64,000 nt of DNA from NCBI GenBank assembly GCA_029851415.1, contig CM056744.1, positions 57,437,797 to 57,501,796 on the forward strand, given 5' to 3'. The notes below the pieces were generated by a model. That model was not told the origin of the DNA and searched no databases. It saw only the letters and a program-made list of their open reading frames with translations. Each line of letters begins with the position of its first letter. Within the stretch, counting starts at the first letter, position 1. Below are positions 1 to 15,319 of the stretch, piece by piece. Both the position numbers and the translations under genes were made by a program. Source of the DNA: Eretmocerus hayati (lineage: Eukaryota; Arthropoda; Insecta; Hymenoptera; Aphelinidae).

Positions 1-3000
1 CATCATACAATATTCCGCCGTATCTCCTGGTGCCTTGGAGGGGAGAGAATCGAATCACGGATCATGGGTGAGCACAAAATTCAGGTTTAGGGAGATAGAG
101 GAAGAGCTTGCTCGATATCCAACTCCGTAGTTATATACAGTATTTGGAGTTCTCAAGAAGATTCAAATGCTCAACATTCAGTATTCAGACGTATCTTAAG
201 AGGCTCTGACCGGCGGAAGGGACCTCTCGACGAATCCGCAATAGATCGTCATAAGAACACGCAGTTGATCAACCATCACGCCGCGTCAGACAGAATAGCC
301 TCGACAGTGAGCTTGCTTCACATCGATTCGCGTAACTCATTGCTGTATTCGGAGTTCTTAAATATCGGTGAAACTTTCATTATACAGTATTCGATGGTAT
401 CTCGGACTCTAAACAGGCAACGAAGTCGTCTCACGCCCACGGATGAGCACAAGAGCTGCACTCAAGGTCTTCATAGTTTTGTTCTGATCAAAACGACCTC
501 GCCGGGCTCCTCCTTGGAAAATAGCAGTCGATACCATCGGCCGCGTCAGAGGAAAGAGCGTCGAGGCTGAATTTGCTTCATGTTTATCCAGGTAGCTCAA
601 TACAGTGATCGGTGTTCTCAAATATAACTAAACCTCACCATACAGTATTCCGCCGTATCTTACGACGTCCTGACAGGGAAATCAGACTTCAACGTGATTC
701 AGTGATAGATTGATCTAAGAATACGCAGAGATCGACCGACAGCCGTTCCACACAATATAGCCCTGAGAGTGAGCCGGATAACGTCATTTTCCGTAATTCT
801 ATACGGTATTCGAACTTTCAACGATCATTCAAACCCTCGTTATACAGTATTCGACGGTATTTTAGGCCCCAACCAGGGAACGAAATCGATCCACGAATAA
901 AGGATGGACGTACGAGGTGAAATCGAGAGCGTCATAGTTTTGTTTTGTTCAAAACAACCTCGTCAGAATTCTCCATGGGGAATAGCAGTTGATGTACCAC
1001 AAGCCGCTCCCGACAAAAGTGCCTCGAGAATGATGTTGCTCAATGACCATCTCTGTAGTTCAATACAGTATTTGGAGATCTCGAGAAGATTCGAATGCTC
1101 AATATACAGTATCCGGACGTATTTCAAGAGGCTCTGACCGGCAAATGGGACCTCCTAACAATTCAGCGATAGATCGTCATGAAAACAAGCAGTTGATCAA
1201 CCATCACCCCGCGTCAGACAATATAGCCCCGAGAGTGAGTTTGCTTCACATCGATTCACGTAACTCATTGCTGTATCCGGAGTTCTCATTTATCGTTCAA
1301 ACTCCCATTATAAAATATTCGACAGTATTTCGGACCCCAACCGAGCAACAAAGTCAATCACGCTCACGGATGAGCACAAGAGATGCACTCAATGTCTTCA
1401 TAGTTTTGTTCTAATCAATACAGTCTTGCCGAAAACCTCCTTGGAAAATAGCAATCGATACCATCAGCCGCTCCGGAGATGAGAGCGTCGAGGATGAGTT
1501 TGCTCCATGTCCATCCCCGTAGCTCAATACATTATTCGGGGTTCCCAAATGTGACTAAACCTCACTTAAGAGTATTCCGCCGTATCTTACGAGGTCCCGA
1601 TAAGCGAATCAGACTTCATCGTGATTCAGTGATAGATTGATCCGAGAATACGCAGACATCGACCACCAGCCGTTCCACACGGAATAGCCCTGAAAGTGAG
1701 CCAGCTAACGTCATTTTCCATAATTCTATACAGTATTCGGAGTTGTCATCGAACATTCAAACTTTCGTTATAGAGTACTAGACGGTATCTTAGGCACCAA
1801 TCAGGGAACGAAATAGAAAAACCAATCGCGGATGAACTTCCAAAGTGCACTTGAGGGAATCGTAGTTTTTATCCGATCAAAACGACCTCGTCGAAATCCT
1901 CCATGGGAGATAGCAGTTGATGTACCACATGCCGCTCGAAACAATGGAGCCTCGAGGCTGAGCTTGCCCCATGTCCATCACCGTAGTTCAATACTGTATT
2001 TGAAGTTCTGAATAAGATTCGAATGCTCAACATACAGTATCGAGACGTATCTTAAGAGGCTCTGACCGGCAAATGGGACCTCACAACAATTCAGCGATAG
2101 ATCGTCATGAAAACACGCAGTTGATCAACCCTCACGCCGCGTCAGACAATATAGCCCCGAGAGTGAGCTTGCTCAACATCGATTCACGTAACTCATTGCT
2201 GTATTCGGAGTTCTTATTTATCGTTCAAACTCCCACTATACAATATTCGACAGTATTTCGGACCCCAACCGACCAACAAAGTCAAATCACGCTCACGGAT
2301 GAACACAAGAGGTGCACTGAAGGTCTTCATAGTTTTGTTCTTATCGAAACAACCTCGCCGGGAACCTCCTTGGAATAGAGCAGTCGAAACCATCATTCGC
2401 TTCGGAGATTAGAGCGTCAAGGATGAGTTTACTCCATGTCCATCTCCGTAGCTCAATATAGTATTCGTGGTTCTCAAATGTGACTAAACCTCACCATACC
2501 GTATCCCGCCGTATCTTACGTCGTCCCGACGAGCAAATCAGACTTCATCGTGATTCAACGATAGATGGATTTGAGGATACACCGTGATCGACCACCAGCC
2601 GTTTCACACAGAATAGCCCGGAGAGTGAGCCAGCTAACGTCATTTTTCATAATTCTATACAGTATCCGGAGTTGTCATCGAACATTCAAACTCTCGCTAT
2701 ACAGTATTCAACGGTATCTTAACCCAGAACCACGGAACGGAATAGACTGACCAATAACGGATGAACCCACGAGGTGCACTCAAGGGCATCATAGTTTTGT
2801 TCTGTTCAGAACCACCTCGTCAGAATCCTCCATGGGAGATAGCAGTTGATGTACCACCAGCCGCTCCCGACAAAAGTGCCTCGAGAATGATGTTGCTCAA
2901 TGACCATCCCCGTAGCTCAATACAGTATTGGTGGTTCTCAAATGTGACTAAACCTCACCATACAGTATCCCGCCGTATCTTACGTCGTCCCGACAAGCGA

Positions 3001-6000
3001 ATCAGACTTCATCGTGATTCAACGATAGATGGATTTGAGGATACACCGTGATCGACCACCAGCCGTTTCACACAATATAGCCCTGAGGGTGAGCGAGCTA
3101 ACGTCATTTCCCGTAATTCTATACAGTATTCGAAGTTGTTAACGATCATTCAAACTATCGTTATACAGTATTCGACGGTATCTTAACCCAGAACCACGGA
3201 ACGAAATAGTCTGACCAATAACGGATAAACCCACGAGGTGCACTCAAGGGCATCATAGTTTTGTTCTGTTCACAACAACCTCGTCAGAATCCTCCATGGG
3301 GACTAGCGTTTGATGTACCACAAGCCACTCCAGAAAATAGAGCCTCGAGGCTGAGCTCGCGCCATGTCCATTCCCGTAGTTCAATACAGTATGTGGAGTT
3401 CTCAAGAAGATTCGAATGCTCAACATACAGTATTTGGACGTATCTTGAGAGGCTTTGACCGGCAAATGAGACCTTCGAACAAATCAGCGATAGATCGTCA
3501 TGATAACACGCAGTTGATCAACCATCACGCCGGGTCAAACAATATAGCCTCGAGAGTGAGCTGGCCCCACATCGATCCACGTAACTCATTCATGTATTCG
3601 GAGCTCTCAGAGATCGTTCAAACTGTCATTATACAGTATTCGACGGTATCTCGGACCCCAACCAGGCAACGAAGTCGACTCACGCGCACGGATGAGCACA
3701 AGAGATGCACTCAAGGTCTTTATAAATTTGTTTTAATCAGAACAACCTCGCCGGAAAAGTCCTGGTGAAATAGCAGTCGACACCATCAGCCGCTTAAGAT
3801 ATTGGAGCGTCAAGGATGACCTTGCTCCATGTCCATCCCCGTAGCTCAATACAGTATTCGGGGTTCTCGAGAGTGACTAAATCTCACCTCAGAGTTTCCC
3901 GCTGTATCTTACAAGGTCCCGACAAGCGAATCAGACTCCATCGTTATTCAGTGATAGATTAATCCGAGAATACGCAGAGATCGACCACCAGCCGTTCCAC
4001 ACAAAATAGCCCGGAGAGTGAGCCAGCTAACGTCATTTTCCATGATTCTATACAGTATTCGGAGTTGTCATCGAACATGCAAACTTTCGTTATAGAGTTT
4101 CAGACGGTATCATAGGCCCCAATCAGGGAACGAACTAGACTAACCAATCACGAATGAACTTTCGAGGTGCACTCGAGGGAATCGTAGTTTTTATCCGTTC
4201 AAAACCACCTCGTCAAAATCCTCCATGGGAGATAGCAGTTGATGTACCACATGCCGCTCAAGACAATGGAGCCTCGAGGCTGAGCTCACCCCATGTCCAT
4301 CAACGTAGTTCAATACAGTATTTGGAGTTCTAAATAAGATTCGAATGCTCAACATACAGTTTCCAGACGTATCTTAAGAGGCTCTGACCGGCAAATGGGA
4401 CCTCACAACAATTCAGCGATAGATCATCATGAATACACGCAGTTGATCAACCATCACGCCCCGTCAGACAATATAGCCCCGAGAGTGAGCTTGCTTCACA
4501 TCGATTCACGTAACTCATTGCTGTATTCGGAGTTCTCATTTATCGTTCAAACTCCCTTCATACAATATTCGACAGTATTTCGGACCCCAACCGATCAACA
4601 AAGTCAAATCACGCTCACGGATGAGCACAAGAGGTGCACCGAAGGTCTTCATAGTTTTGTTCTTATCGAAACAACCTCGCCGGGAACCTCCTTGGAATAT
4701 AGCAGTCGAAACCATCATTCGATTCGGAGATAAGAGCGTCAAGGATAAGTTTACTCCATGTCCATCCCTGTAGCTCAATACAGTATCCGTGGTTCTGAGA
4801 TGTGACTAAACCCCACCTAAGGGTAGTCCGCCGTATCTTACGAGGTCCCGACAAGCGAATGAGACTCCATCGTGATTCAGTGGAAGATTAATCCGAGAAT
4901 ACGCAGGGATCGACCACCAGCCGTTTCACACAATATAACCATCAGAGTGAGCCAGCTAACGTTTTTTTCGGTAATTCTATACAGTATCCGGAGTTGTCAT
5001 TGAAAGTTCACACTTTCGTTATAGAGTATTCGACGGTACTTAGCTCAGAACCAGGGAACGGGATTGACTTACCAATCACGGATCAACTTACGAGTCGCAC
5101 TCGAGGGCATCATAGTTTCTATTAGTTCAAAACAACCTCGTCAGAATCCTCCATGGAAAATAGCAGTTGACATACCACAAGCCGCTTCAGGCAATAGAGC
5201 CTCGAGGATAAGCTTGCTCCATGTCCATCTCTGTAGTCCAATACTGTATTTGGAGTTCTCAAAAGATTCGAATGCTCAACATACAGTATTCTGACATATC
5301 TCGAGGGGCTCTGACGGGCGAATGGGACCCCATAACGAATCAGCGATAGATCGTCATGGAACCACGCAGTTGATCAACCATCACGCCGCATCAGACGATA
5401 TAGACTCGAGACTGAGCTTGCTCCACATCGATTCACGTAACTCATGACTGTATTCAGAGTTCTCACTTATCGTTCAAACTGTCATCATACAGTATTCGAC
5501 GGTATCATGGACCTCAACCAGGCAACAAAGTCGACTCACGCGCACGGATGAGCACAAGAGATGCACTCAAGGTCTTCATAGTTTCGTTCTAATCAATACA
5601 GTCTCGCCGGAAACCTCCTTGGAAGATAGCAATTGATCCCATCAGCCGCTTCGGAGATGAGAGCGTCGAAGATGAGTTTGCTCCATGTCCATCCCGGTAG
5701 CTCAATACAGCATTCGGGGTTCTCAAATGTGACTAAACCTCACTTCAGAGTATTCCGCCGTATCTTACGAGGTCCCGACAAGCGAATCAGACTTCATCGT
5801 GATTCAGTGATAGATTGATTCGAGGATACGCAGACATCGACCACCAGCCGTTCCACACAAAATAGCCCGGAGAGTGAGCCAGCAAACGTCATTTTTCATA
5901 ATTCTATACAGTATTCGGAGTTGTCGTCGAACATTCAAACTTTCATTATACAGTATTCGACGGTATCTTAACCCAGAACCACGGAACGAAATAGACTGAC

Positions 6001-6660
6001 CAATAACGGATGAACCTACGAGGTGCTCTCAAGGGCATCACGGTTTCGTTCTGTCCAAAACAACCTCGTCAGAATCCTCCATGGAGAATAGCAGTTGATT
6101 TACCACAAGCCGCTCCAGACAATACAGTCTCGAGGCTGAGCTTGCCTCATATCCATCTTCGTAGTTCAATACATATTTGGAGTTCTCAAAAAGATTCGAA
6201 TGCTCAACATACAGTATTCAGACGTATCTTGAGAGGCTTCGACCGGCAAATGGGACCTCACAACGAATCAGCGATAGATCGTCATGGAAAAACGCTCTTG
6301 ATCAACCATCACCCCGCGTCAGACAATATAGCCTCGAGAGTGAGCGTGCTTCAAATCGATTCACATAACTCATTACTGTATTCGGAGCTCTCATTCATCG
6401 ATCAAACTCTCATTATACTGGATTCGACGTTATCTCGGACCCCAACCATGCAACAAAGTCGACTCATGCTCACAGATGAGCGCAGGAAGTGCACTCAAGG
6501 TCTTCATAGTTTTTTTCTCATCAAACCAACCTCGTCAGAATCCTCTATGGAAAAAAGCAGTTGATACCATCGGCCGCTCCAGAGAGTAGAGCGTCGAGGA
6601 TGAGTTTCCTTCATGTTCATCCCCGTAGCTCAATACAGTATTCGGTGTTCTTAAATATGA
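1..6660. repeat. Satellite array, four-subunit higher-order repeat (~930 bp)
   Basis: Alternating short (~205-215 bp) and long (~250-260 bp) subunits, each opening with a pair of ATACAGTATTCG-like motifs about 43 bp apart. The variant subunit ending 'ggagttctcaagaagattc' recurs near 127, 1057, 1985, 3385, 4310, 5237 and 6167, giving a ~930-bp four-subunit unit. The 1985-3385 copy is ~1.4 kb, consistent with one extra short-long dimer. Subunits are clearly diverged from one another, so this is the older part of the array. Open frames of 60-180 codons here recur with the repeat and are not credible genes. Confidence 0.9.
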
Positions 6661-9600
6661 GAAAAATCAGTTGACGTACCACAAGCCAATTCAGACCATA
6701 GAGTCTCGAGGCTAAGCTTGCCCCATGTCCATCGCCGTAGTTCGATACAGTATTTGAAGGTATCAGAAAGACTCAAATGCTCATCATACAGTATTCAGCT
6801 GTATCTTAAGAGCCCTGACCGGCTATTCAGACTTCACAATGAAACTGTCATAAATTCCCTCGAGAACACGCAGTCAATCGACCATCAGCCGCTACAGACG
6901 ATAGAGCGTCGAGAGTGAGCTGGCTCTACGCCAACTTCCGTCACTCAATACAGTATTCAGAGTTCTCAAATATCATCCAACCTTGCGCTATACAGTATTC
7001 GGCGGTATCTTGAGCCCCAAACAGACATTGAAATTGACTCACGAGTCACGGAAGAGCGCAGGAGGTGCACTCAAGGTCTTCATAGTTGAGTTCTCATCAA
7101 ACCAACCTCGTCAGAGTCCTCTATGGTAAAAAGCAGTTGATACCATCGGCCGCTTCAGAGAGTAGAGCGTCGAGGATGAGTTTCCTCCATGTTCATCCCC
7201 GTAACTCAATACAGTATTCGGTGTCCTCAAATATGACTAAACCTCACCATACAGTATTCCGCCGTATCTTACGAAGTCCCGACAAGCCAATCAGTTTCCA
7301 TCGCGATCCAGTGATAGATTGATTCGAGGATACGCAGTGATCGATCACCAGCCGTTTTACACAATATAAGCCTGAGTGTGAGCCAGTTAACGTCATTTTC
7401 CGTAATTCTATATAGTATTTGGAGTTGTCAACGATCATTCAAACCTTCGTTATACAGTGTTCGACGGTATCTTAGGCCCCATTCAGGAAAGGAAATTGAT
7501 CCACGAATCAAGGACGGACGTACGAGGTGCACTCGAGACCATCATAGTTTTCTTCTGTTCAAAACAGCCTCGTCAGAATCCTCCACGTGAAATAGCAGTT
7601 GATGTACCGCAAGCCGCTCCAGACAATCGAGCCTCGAAAGTGAGCTTGCTTCACATCGATTCACGTAATTCGCCACTGTATTCGGAGTTCTCAGTTATCG
7701 TTCAAACCTCCAATATACAGTATTCGACGGTATCTCGGACCCCAACCAGGCAACGAAGTCGACTCACGCCCACGGATGAGCAAAAGAGCTGCAATCAAGG
7801 GCTTCATAGTATTGTTATAATCAAAACAACCTCGCCGGAATCTTCCTTAGAAAATAGCAGTCGATACCATCGGCCGATTCGGAGGAAAGAGCGTCGAGGA
7901 AGAGTTCCCTTCATGTTCATCCCCGTAGCTCAATACAGTATTCGGTGTTCTCAAATATGACTAAACCTCACCATACAGTATTCCGCCGTATCTTACGAAG
8001 TCCCAACAAGCCAATCAGACTCCATCGCGATTCAGTGATAGATTGATTTGAGGATACGCAGTGATCGATCACCAGCCGTTTCACACAATATAGCCCTGAG
8101 AGTGAGCCAGCTAACGTCATTTTCCGTAATTCCATACAGTATTCGGAGTTGTCAATGATCTTTCAAACTTTCGTTATACAGTATTCGACGGTGTCTTAGG
8201 CCCGAATCAGGAAACGGAATCGATCCACGAATCATGGATGTACATACGAGGTGCACTCGAGGGCATGATAGTTTTTTTCCGTTCAAAACAACCTCGTCAG
8301 AATCCTTCATGAGAAAAATTAGTTGACGTACCACGAGCCAATTCAGACCATAGAGTCTCGAGGCTAAGCTTGCCCCATGTCCATCGCCGTAGTTCGATAC
8401 AGTATTTGAAGGTATCAGAAAGACTCGAATGCTCATCATACAGTATTCAGCCGTATCTTAAGAGCCCCGACCGGCTATTCAGACTTCACAATGAATCTGT
8501 CATAGATTGCCTCGAGAACACGCAGTCAATCGACCATCAGCCGCTACAGACGATAGAGCGTCGAGAGTGAGCTGGCTCTACGCCAACTTCCGTCACTCAA
8601 TACAGTATTCAGAGTTCTCAAATATCATCCAAACTTGCGCTATACAGTATTCGGCGGTATCTTGAGCGTCAAACAGACATTGGAATAGACTCACGAGTCA
8701 CGGATGAGCGCAGGAGGTGCACTCAAGGTCCTCATAGTTGAGTTCTCATCAAACCCATCTCGTCAGAGTCCTCTATGGTAGAAAGCAGTTGATACCATCG
8801 GCCGCTTCAGAGAGTAGAGCGTCGAGGATGAGTTTCCTTCATGTTCATCCCCGTAACTCAATACAGTATTCGGTGTTCTCAAATATCAGTAAACCTCACC
8901 ATACAGTGTTCCGCCGTATCTTACGAAGTCCCGACAAGCCAATCAGTTTCCATCCCGATCCAGTGATAGAAGGATTCGAGGATACGCAGTGATCGATCGC
9001 CAGCCGTTTTACACAATATTGCCCTGAGAGTGAGCCAGCTAACGTCATTTCCCGTAATTCCATACAGTATTCGGAGTTGTCAATGATCTTTCAAACTTTC
9101 GTTATACAGTATTCGACGGTGTCTTAGGCCCGAATCAGGGAACGGAATCGATCCACGAATCATGGATGTACCTACGAGGTGCCCTCGAGGGCATGATAGT
9201 TTTTTTCCGTTCAAAACAACCTCGTCAGAATCCTTCATGAGAAGAATCAGTTGACGTACCACAAGCCAATTCAGACCATAGAGTCTCGAGGCTAAGCTTG
9301 CCCCATGTCCATCGCCGTAGTTCGATACAGTATTTGAAGGTATCAGAAAGACTCAAATCCTCACTATACAGTATTCAGCCGTATCTTAAGAGCCCTGACC
9401 GGCTATTCAGACTTCACAACGAATCTGTCATAGATTGCCTCGAGAACATGAAGTCAATCGACCATCAGCCGCTACAGACGATAGAGCGTCGAGAGTGAGC
9501 TGGCTCTACACCAACTTCCGTCACTCAATACAGTATTCAGAGTTCTCAAATATCATCCAAACTTGCGCTATACAGTATTCGGCGGTATCTTGAGCGTCAA

Positions 9601-12600
9601 ACAGACATTGGAATAGACTCACGAGTCACGGATGAGCGCAGGAGGTGCACTCAAGGTCCTCATAGTTGAGTTCTCATCAAACCCACCTCGTCAGAGTCCT
9701 CTATGGTAGAAAGCAGTTGATACCATCGGCCGCTTCAGAGAGTAGAGCGTCGAGGATGAGTTTCCTTCATGTTCATCCCCGTAACTCAATACAGTATTCG
9801 GTGTTCTCAAATATGACTAAACCTCACCATACAGTATTCCGCCGTTTCTTACGAAGTCCCGACAAGCAAGTGAGACTTGATCGTGATTCGGTGATAGATT
9901 GATCTGAGAATACGCAGAGATCGACCGCCAGCCGTTTTACACAATATAGCCCTGAGAGTGAGCCAGTTAACATTATTTTCCGTAATTCTATACAGTATTT
10001 GGAGTTGTGAACGATCATTCAAACCCTCGTTATACAGTGTTCGACGGTATCTTAGGCCCCATTCAGAAAACGAAATTGATCAACGAATCAAGGACGGACG
10101 TACGAGGTGCACTCGAGACCATCATAGTTTTGTTCTGTTCAAAACAGCCTCGTCAGAATCCTCCACGTGAAATAGCAGTTGATGCACCGCAAGCCGCTCC
10201 AGACAATCGAGCCTCGGAAGTGAGCTTGCTTCACATCGATTCACGTAATTCATCACTGTATTCGGAGTTCTCACTTATCGTCCAAACTTCCATTATACAG
10301 TATTCGACGGTATCTCGGACCCCAACCAGGCAACGAAGTCGACTCACGCCCACGGATGAGCAAAAGAGCTGCAATCAAGGGCTTCATAGTTTTGTTAGAA
10401 TCAAAACAACCTCGCCGGAATCCTCCTTAGAAAATAGCAGTCGATACCATCGGCCGATTCGGGGGAAAGAGCGTCGAGGATGAGTTCCCTTCATGTTCAT
10501 CCCCGTAGCTCAATACAGTATTCAGTGTTCTCAAATATGACTAAACCTCACCATACAGTATTCCGCCGTATCTTACGAAGTCCCGACAAGCCAATCAGTT
10601 TCCATCGCGATCCAGTGATAGATTGATTCGAGGATACGCAGTGATCGATCACCAGCCGTTTTACACAATATAGCCCTGAGAGTGAGCCAGCTAACGTCAT
10701 TTCCCGTAATTCCATACAGTATTCGGAGTTGTCAATGATCTTTCAAACTTTCGTTATACAGTATTCGACGGTGTCTTAGGCCCGAATCAGGGAACGGAAT
10801 CGATCCACGAATCATGGATGTACGTACGAGGTGCACTCGAGGGCATGATAGTTTTTTTCCGTTCAAAACAACCTCGTCAGAATCCTTCATGAGAAGAATC
10901 AGTTGACGTACCACAAGCCAATTCAGACCATAGAGTCTCGAGGCTAAGCTTGCCCCATGTCCATCGCCGTAGTTCGATACAGTATTTGAAGGTATCAGAA
11001 AGACTCAAATGCTCATCATACAGTATTCAGCCGTATCTTAACAGCCCTGACCGGCTATTCAGACTTCACAACGAATCTGTCATAGATTGCCTCGAGAACA
11101 CGCAGTCAATCGACCATCAGCCGCTACAGACGATAGAGCGTCGAGAGTGAGCTGGCTCTACGCCAACTTCCGTCACTCAATACAGTATTCAGAGTTCTCA
11201 AATATCATCCAAACTTGCGCTATACAGTATTCGGCGGTATCTTGAGCGTCAAACAGACATTGGAATAGACTCACGAGTCACGGTGAGCGCAGGAGGTGCA
11301 CTTAAGGTCTTCATAGTTGAGTTCTCATCAAACCCACCTCGTCAGAGTCCTCTATGGTAGAAAGCAGTTGATACCATCGGCCGCTGCAGAGAGTAGAGCG
11401 TCGAGGATGAGTTTCCTTCATGTTCATCCCCGTAACTCAATACAGTATTCGGTGTTCTCGAATATGACTAAACCTCACCATACAGTATTCCGCCGTTTCT
11501 TACGAAGTCCCGACAAGCAAGTGAGACTTGATCGTGATTCGGTGATAGATTGATCTGAGAATACGCAGAGATCGACCGCCAGTCGTTTTACACGATATAG
11601 CCCTGAGAGTGAGCCAGTTAATATTATTTCCCGTAATTCTATACAGTATTTGGAGTTGTAAACGATCATTCAAACCCTCGTTATACAGTGTTCGACGGTA
11701 TCTTAGGCCCCATTCAGAAAACGAAATTGATCCACGAATCAAGGACGGACGTACGAGGTGCACTCGAGACCATCATAGTTTTGTTCTGTTCAAAACTGCC
11801 TCGTCAGAATCCTCCACGTGAAATAGCAGTTGATGAACCGCAAGCCGCTCCAGACAATCGAGCCTCGAAAGTGAGCTTGCTTCACATCGATTCACGTGAT
11901 TCATCACTGTATTTGGAGTTCTCACTTATCGTCCAAACTCCCATTATACAGTATTCGACGGTATCTCGGACCCCAACCAGGCAACGAAGTCGACTCACAC
12001 CCACGGATGAGCAAAAGAGCCGCAATCAAGGGCTCCATAGTTTTGTTATAATCAAAACAACCTTGCCGGAATCCTCCTTAGAAAATAGCAGTCGATACCA
12101 TCGGCCGATTCGGAGGAAAGAGTGTCGAGGATGAGTTCCCTTCATGTTCATCCCCGTAGCTCAATACAGTATTCGGTGTTCTCAAATATGACTAAACCTC
12201 ACCATACAGTATTCCGCCGTATCTTACGAAGTCCCAACAAGCCAATCAGACTCCATCGCGATTCAGTGATAGATTGATTTGAGGATACGCAGTGATCGAT
12301 CACCAGCCGTTTCACACAATATAGCCCTGAGAGTGAGCCAGCTAACGTCATTTTCCGTAATTCCATACAGTATTCGGAGTTGTCAATGATCTTTCAAACT
12401 TTCGTTATACAGTATTCGACGGTGTCTTAGGCCCGAATCAGGAAACGGAATCGATCCACGAATCATGGATGTACATACGAGGTGCACTCGAGGGCATGAT
12501 AGTTTTTTTCCGTTCAAAACAACCTCGTCAGAATCCTTCATGAGAAAAATCAGTTGACGTACCACAAGCCAATTCAGACCATAGAGTCTCGAGGCTAAGC

Positions 12601-14500
12601 TTGCCCCATGTCCATCGCCGTAGTTCGATACAGTATTTGAAGGTATCAGAAAGACTCAAATGCTCATCATACAGTATTCAGCCGTATCTTAAGAGCCCTG
12701 ACCGGCTATTCAGACTTCACAATGAATCTGTCATAGATTGCCTCGAGAACACGCAGTCAATCGACCATCAGCCGCTACAGACGATAGAGCGTCGAGAGTG
12801 AGCTGGCTCTACGCCAACTTCCGTCACTCAATACAGTATCCAGAGTTCTCAAATATCATCCAAACTTGCGCTATACAGTATTCGGCGGTATCTTGAGCCC
12901 CAAACAGACATTGAAATTGAATCACGAGTCACGGATGAGCGCAGGAGGTGCACTCAAGGTCTTCATAGTTGAGTTCTCATCAAACCAACCTCGTCAGAGT
13001 CCTCTATGGAAAAAAGCAGTTGATACCATCGGCCGCTCCAGAGAGTGGAGCGTCGAGGATTAGTTTCCTCCATCTTCATCCCCGTAACTCAATACAGTAT
13101 TCGGTGTTCTCAAATATGACTAAACCTCACCATACAGTATTCCGCCGTCTCTTACGAAGTCCCGACAAGCCAATCAGACTCCATCGCGATCCAGTGATAG
13201 ATTGATTCGAGGATACGCAGTGATCGACCGCCAGCCGTTTTACACAATATAGCCCTGAGAGTGAGCCAGTTAACGTTATTTTCCGTAATCCTATACAGTA
13301 TTTGGAGTTGTGAACGATCATTCAAACCCTCGTTATACAGTGTTCGACGGTATCTTAGGCCCCATTCAGAAAACGAAATTGATCAACGAATCAAGGACGG
13401 ACGTACGAGGTGCACTCGAGACCATCATAGTTTTGTTCTGTTCAAAACAGCCTCGTCAGAATCCTCCACGTGAAATAGCAGTTGATGCACCGCAAGCCGC
13501 TCCAGACAATCGAGCCTCGAAAGTGAGCTTGCTTCACATCGATTCACGTAATTCATCACTGTATTCGGAGTTCTCACTTATCGTCCAAACTTCCATTATA
13601 CAGTATTTGACGGTATCTCGGACCCCAACCAGGCAACGAAGTCGACTCACGCCCACGGATGAGTAAAAGAGCTGCAATCGAGGGCTTCATAGTTTTGTTA
13701 TAATCAAAACAACCTCGCTGGAATCCTCCTTAGAAAATAGCAGTCGATACCATCGGCCGATTCGGGGGAAAGAGCCTCGAGGATGAGTTCCCTTCATGTT
13801 CATCCCCGTAGCTCAATACAGTATTCGGTGTTCTCAAATATGACTAAACCTCACCATACAGAATTCCGTCGTTTGTTACGACGTCCCGACAAGCAAGTCA
13901 GACTCCATCGTGATTCAGTGATAGATTGATTCGAGGATAGGCGGTGATTGACCACCAGCCGTTCCACACAATATAGCCCTGAGAGTGAGCCAGCTAACGT
14001 CATTTTCCGTAATTCTATACAGTATCCGGAGTTGTCAACGATCTTTCAAACTTTCGTTATACAGTATTCGACGGTATCTTAGGCCCCAATCAGGAAACGA
14101 AATTGCTCCACGTATCATGGATGTACATACGAGGTGCACTCGAGGGCATGATAGTTTTTTTTTCGTTCAAAACAACCCCGTCAGAGTCCTTCATGGAAAA
14201 TAGCAGTTGATGTACCACAAGCCACTTCAGACAATAGATTCTCGAGGCTAAGCTTGCCCCATGTCCATCTCCGTAGTTCAATACAGTATTCGAAGGTATC
14301 AGAAAGACTCAAATGCTCATCATACAGTATTCAGCCGTATCTTAAGAACCCTGACCGGCGAATCAGACTTCACAACGAATCAGTCATAGATTGCCTCGAG
14401 AACACGCGGTCAATCGACCATCATCCGGTACAGACGATGGAGCGTTGAGAGTGAGCTGGCTCTACGCCAACTTCCGTAACTCAATACAGTATTCAGAGTT
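6661..14500. repeat. Satellite array, seven-subunit higher-order repeat (~1652 bp)
   Basis: The same subunits as the preceding block, reorganised. The anchor 'ccccatgtccatcgccgtag' and its frame recur at 6718, 8370, 9298, 10950, 12601 and 14254, i.e. spacings 1652, 928, 1652, 1651 and 1653 bp. Within 6740-8398 the motif-to-motif steps are about 210, 262, 200, 264, 260, 201 and 261, so the order is S-L-S-L-L-S-L. The 928-bp copy (8370-9297) lacks ~724 bp, the size of one L-L-S block. Copies are much closer to each other than in the 1-6.6 kb block, indicating recent homogenisation. Confidence 0.9.
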
Positions 14501-15319
14501 CTCAAACATCATCCAAACTTGCGTTATACAGTATTCGGCGGTATCTTGAGCCCCAAACAGACATCGAAACAGACTCACGAGTCACGAATGAGCACTGCAG
14601 GTGAACTCGAGGTTTTCATAGTTTATTTCCATTCGAAACAACTTCGTCGGAATCCTGCTCGGGAGATAGCAGTTCATTCCATCAATAGCTCCAAAGAATA
14701 GAGCCTCGAGTATAAGCTTCCTGGATGTCCATACACGTAGGTCAATACAGTATTCGGAGTTCTCAAATATGACTCAAATTCACTCCATACAGTATTCCGC
14801 CGTATCCTACGAGGTTCAGATCAACAAATGAGACTTCATCGCGAATCAGTGATAGATTGCCTCGAGAACACGCAGTAGATCGACCATCAGCCATTCAACA
14901 TAATATAGCTTCGAGATTGAGCTTCCTCTACGCCGATTCCCGTAACGCCATGATGTATTCGGTCTTTTCAAATACCATCCAAACTTCCATTATACCGTAT
15001 TCGACGGTATCTTTGGCCCCAATCAGGCCACGAAATCGACTCACAAATGACGGTTGAGCACAAGAGGCGCACTCAGGGTCTCCATAGTTTTGTTTTGTCC
15101 AAAACAACCTCGTCGGTATCCTCCTTGGAAGATAGCAGTTCATACCATTAGCCGCTCATGAGGATAGAGCTTCGAGGATGAGCTTGCTCTATGTCCATCC
15201 CCGTAGCTCAATACAGTATTCGGAGGTCTCAAAATGATTCATGCGCTCATCATACAGTATTCTGCCGTGTTTTTAGAGACCCTGATCGGCGAATGAGACC
15301 TCACAACGATCCAATGGTA
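14501..15319. repeat. Diverged satellite, before MITE insertion
   Basis: This is a continuation of the same subunits ('atacagtattcggagttctc', 'ggatgagcacaagaggtgc') but without clear 1652-bp phasing. The block is cut at 15,318-15,319 by the inserted element that follows. Confidence 0.8.

Noticed and set aside
7457..13666. Recurrent plus-strand frames of 118-167 codons in the satellite (7457, 10007, 11688, 13310)
   Set aside because: They recur with the repeat period, end at different stops in each copy, have no splice or promoter context and read through two subunit types. They are a consequence of the repeat and not a gene family.
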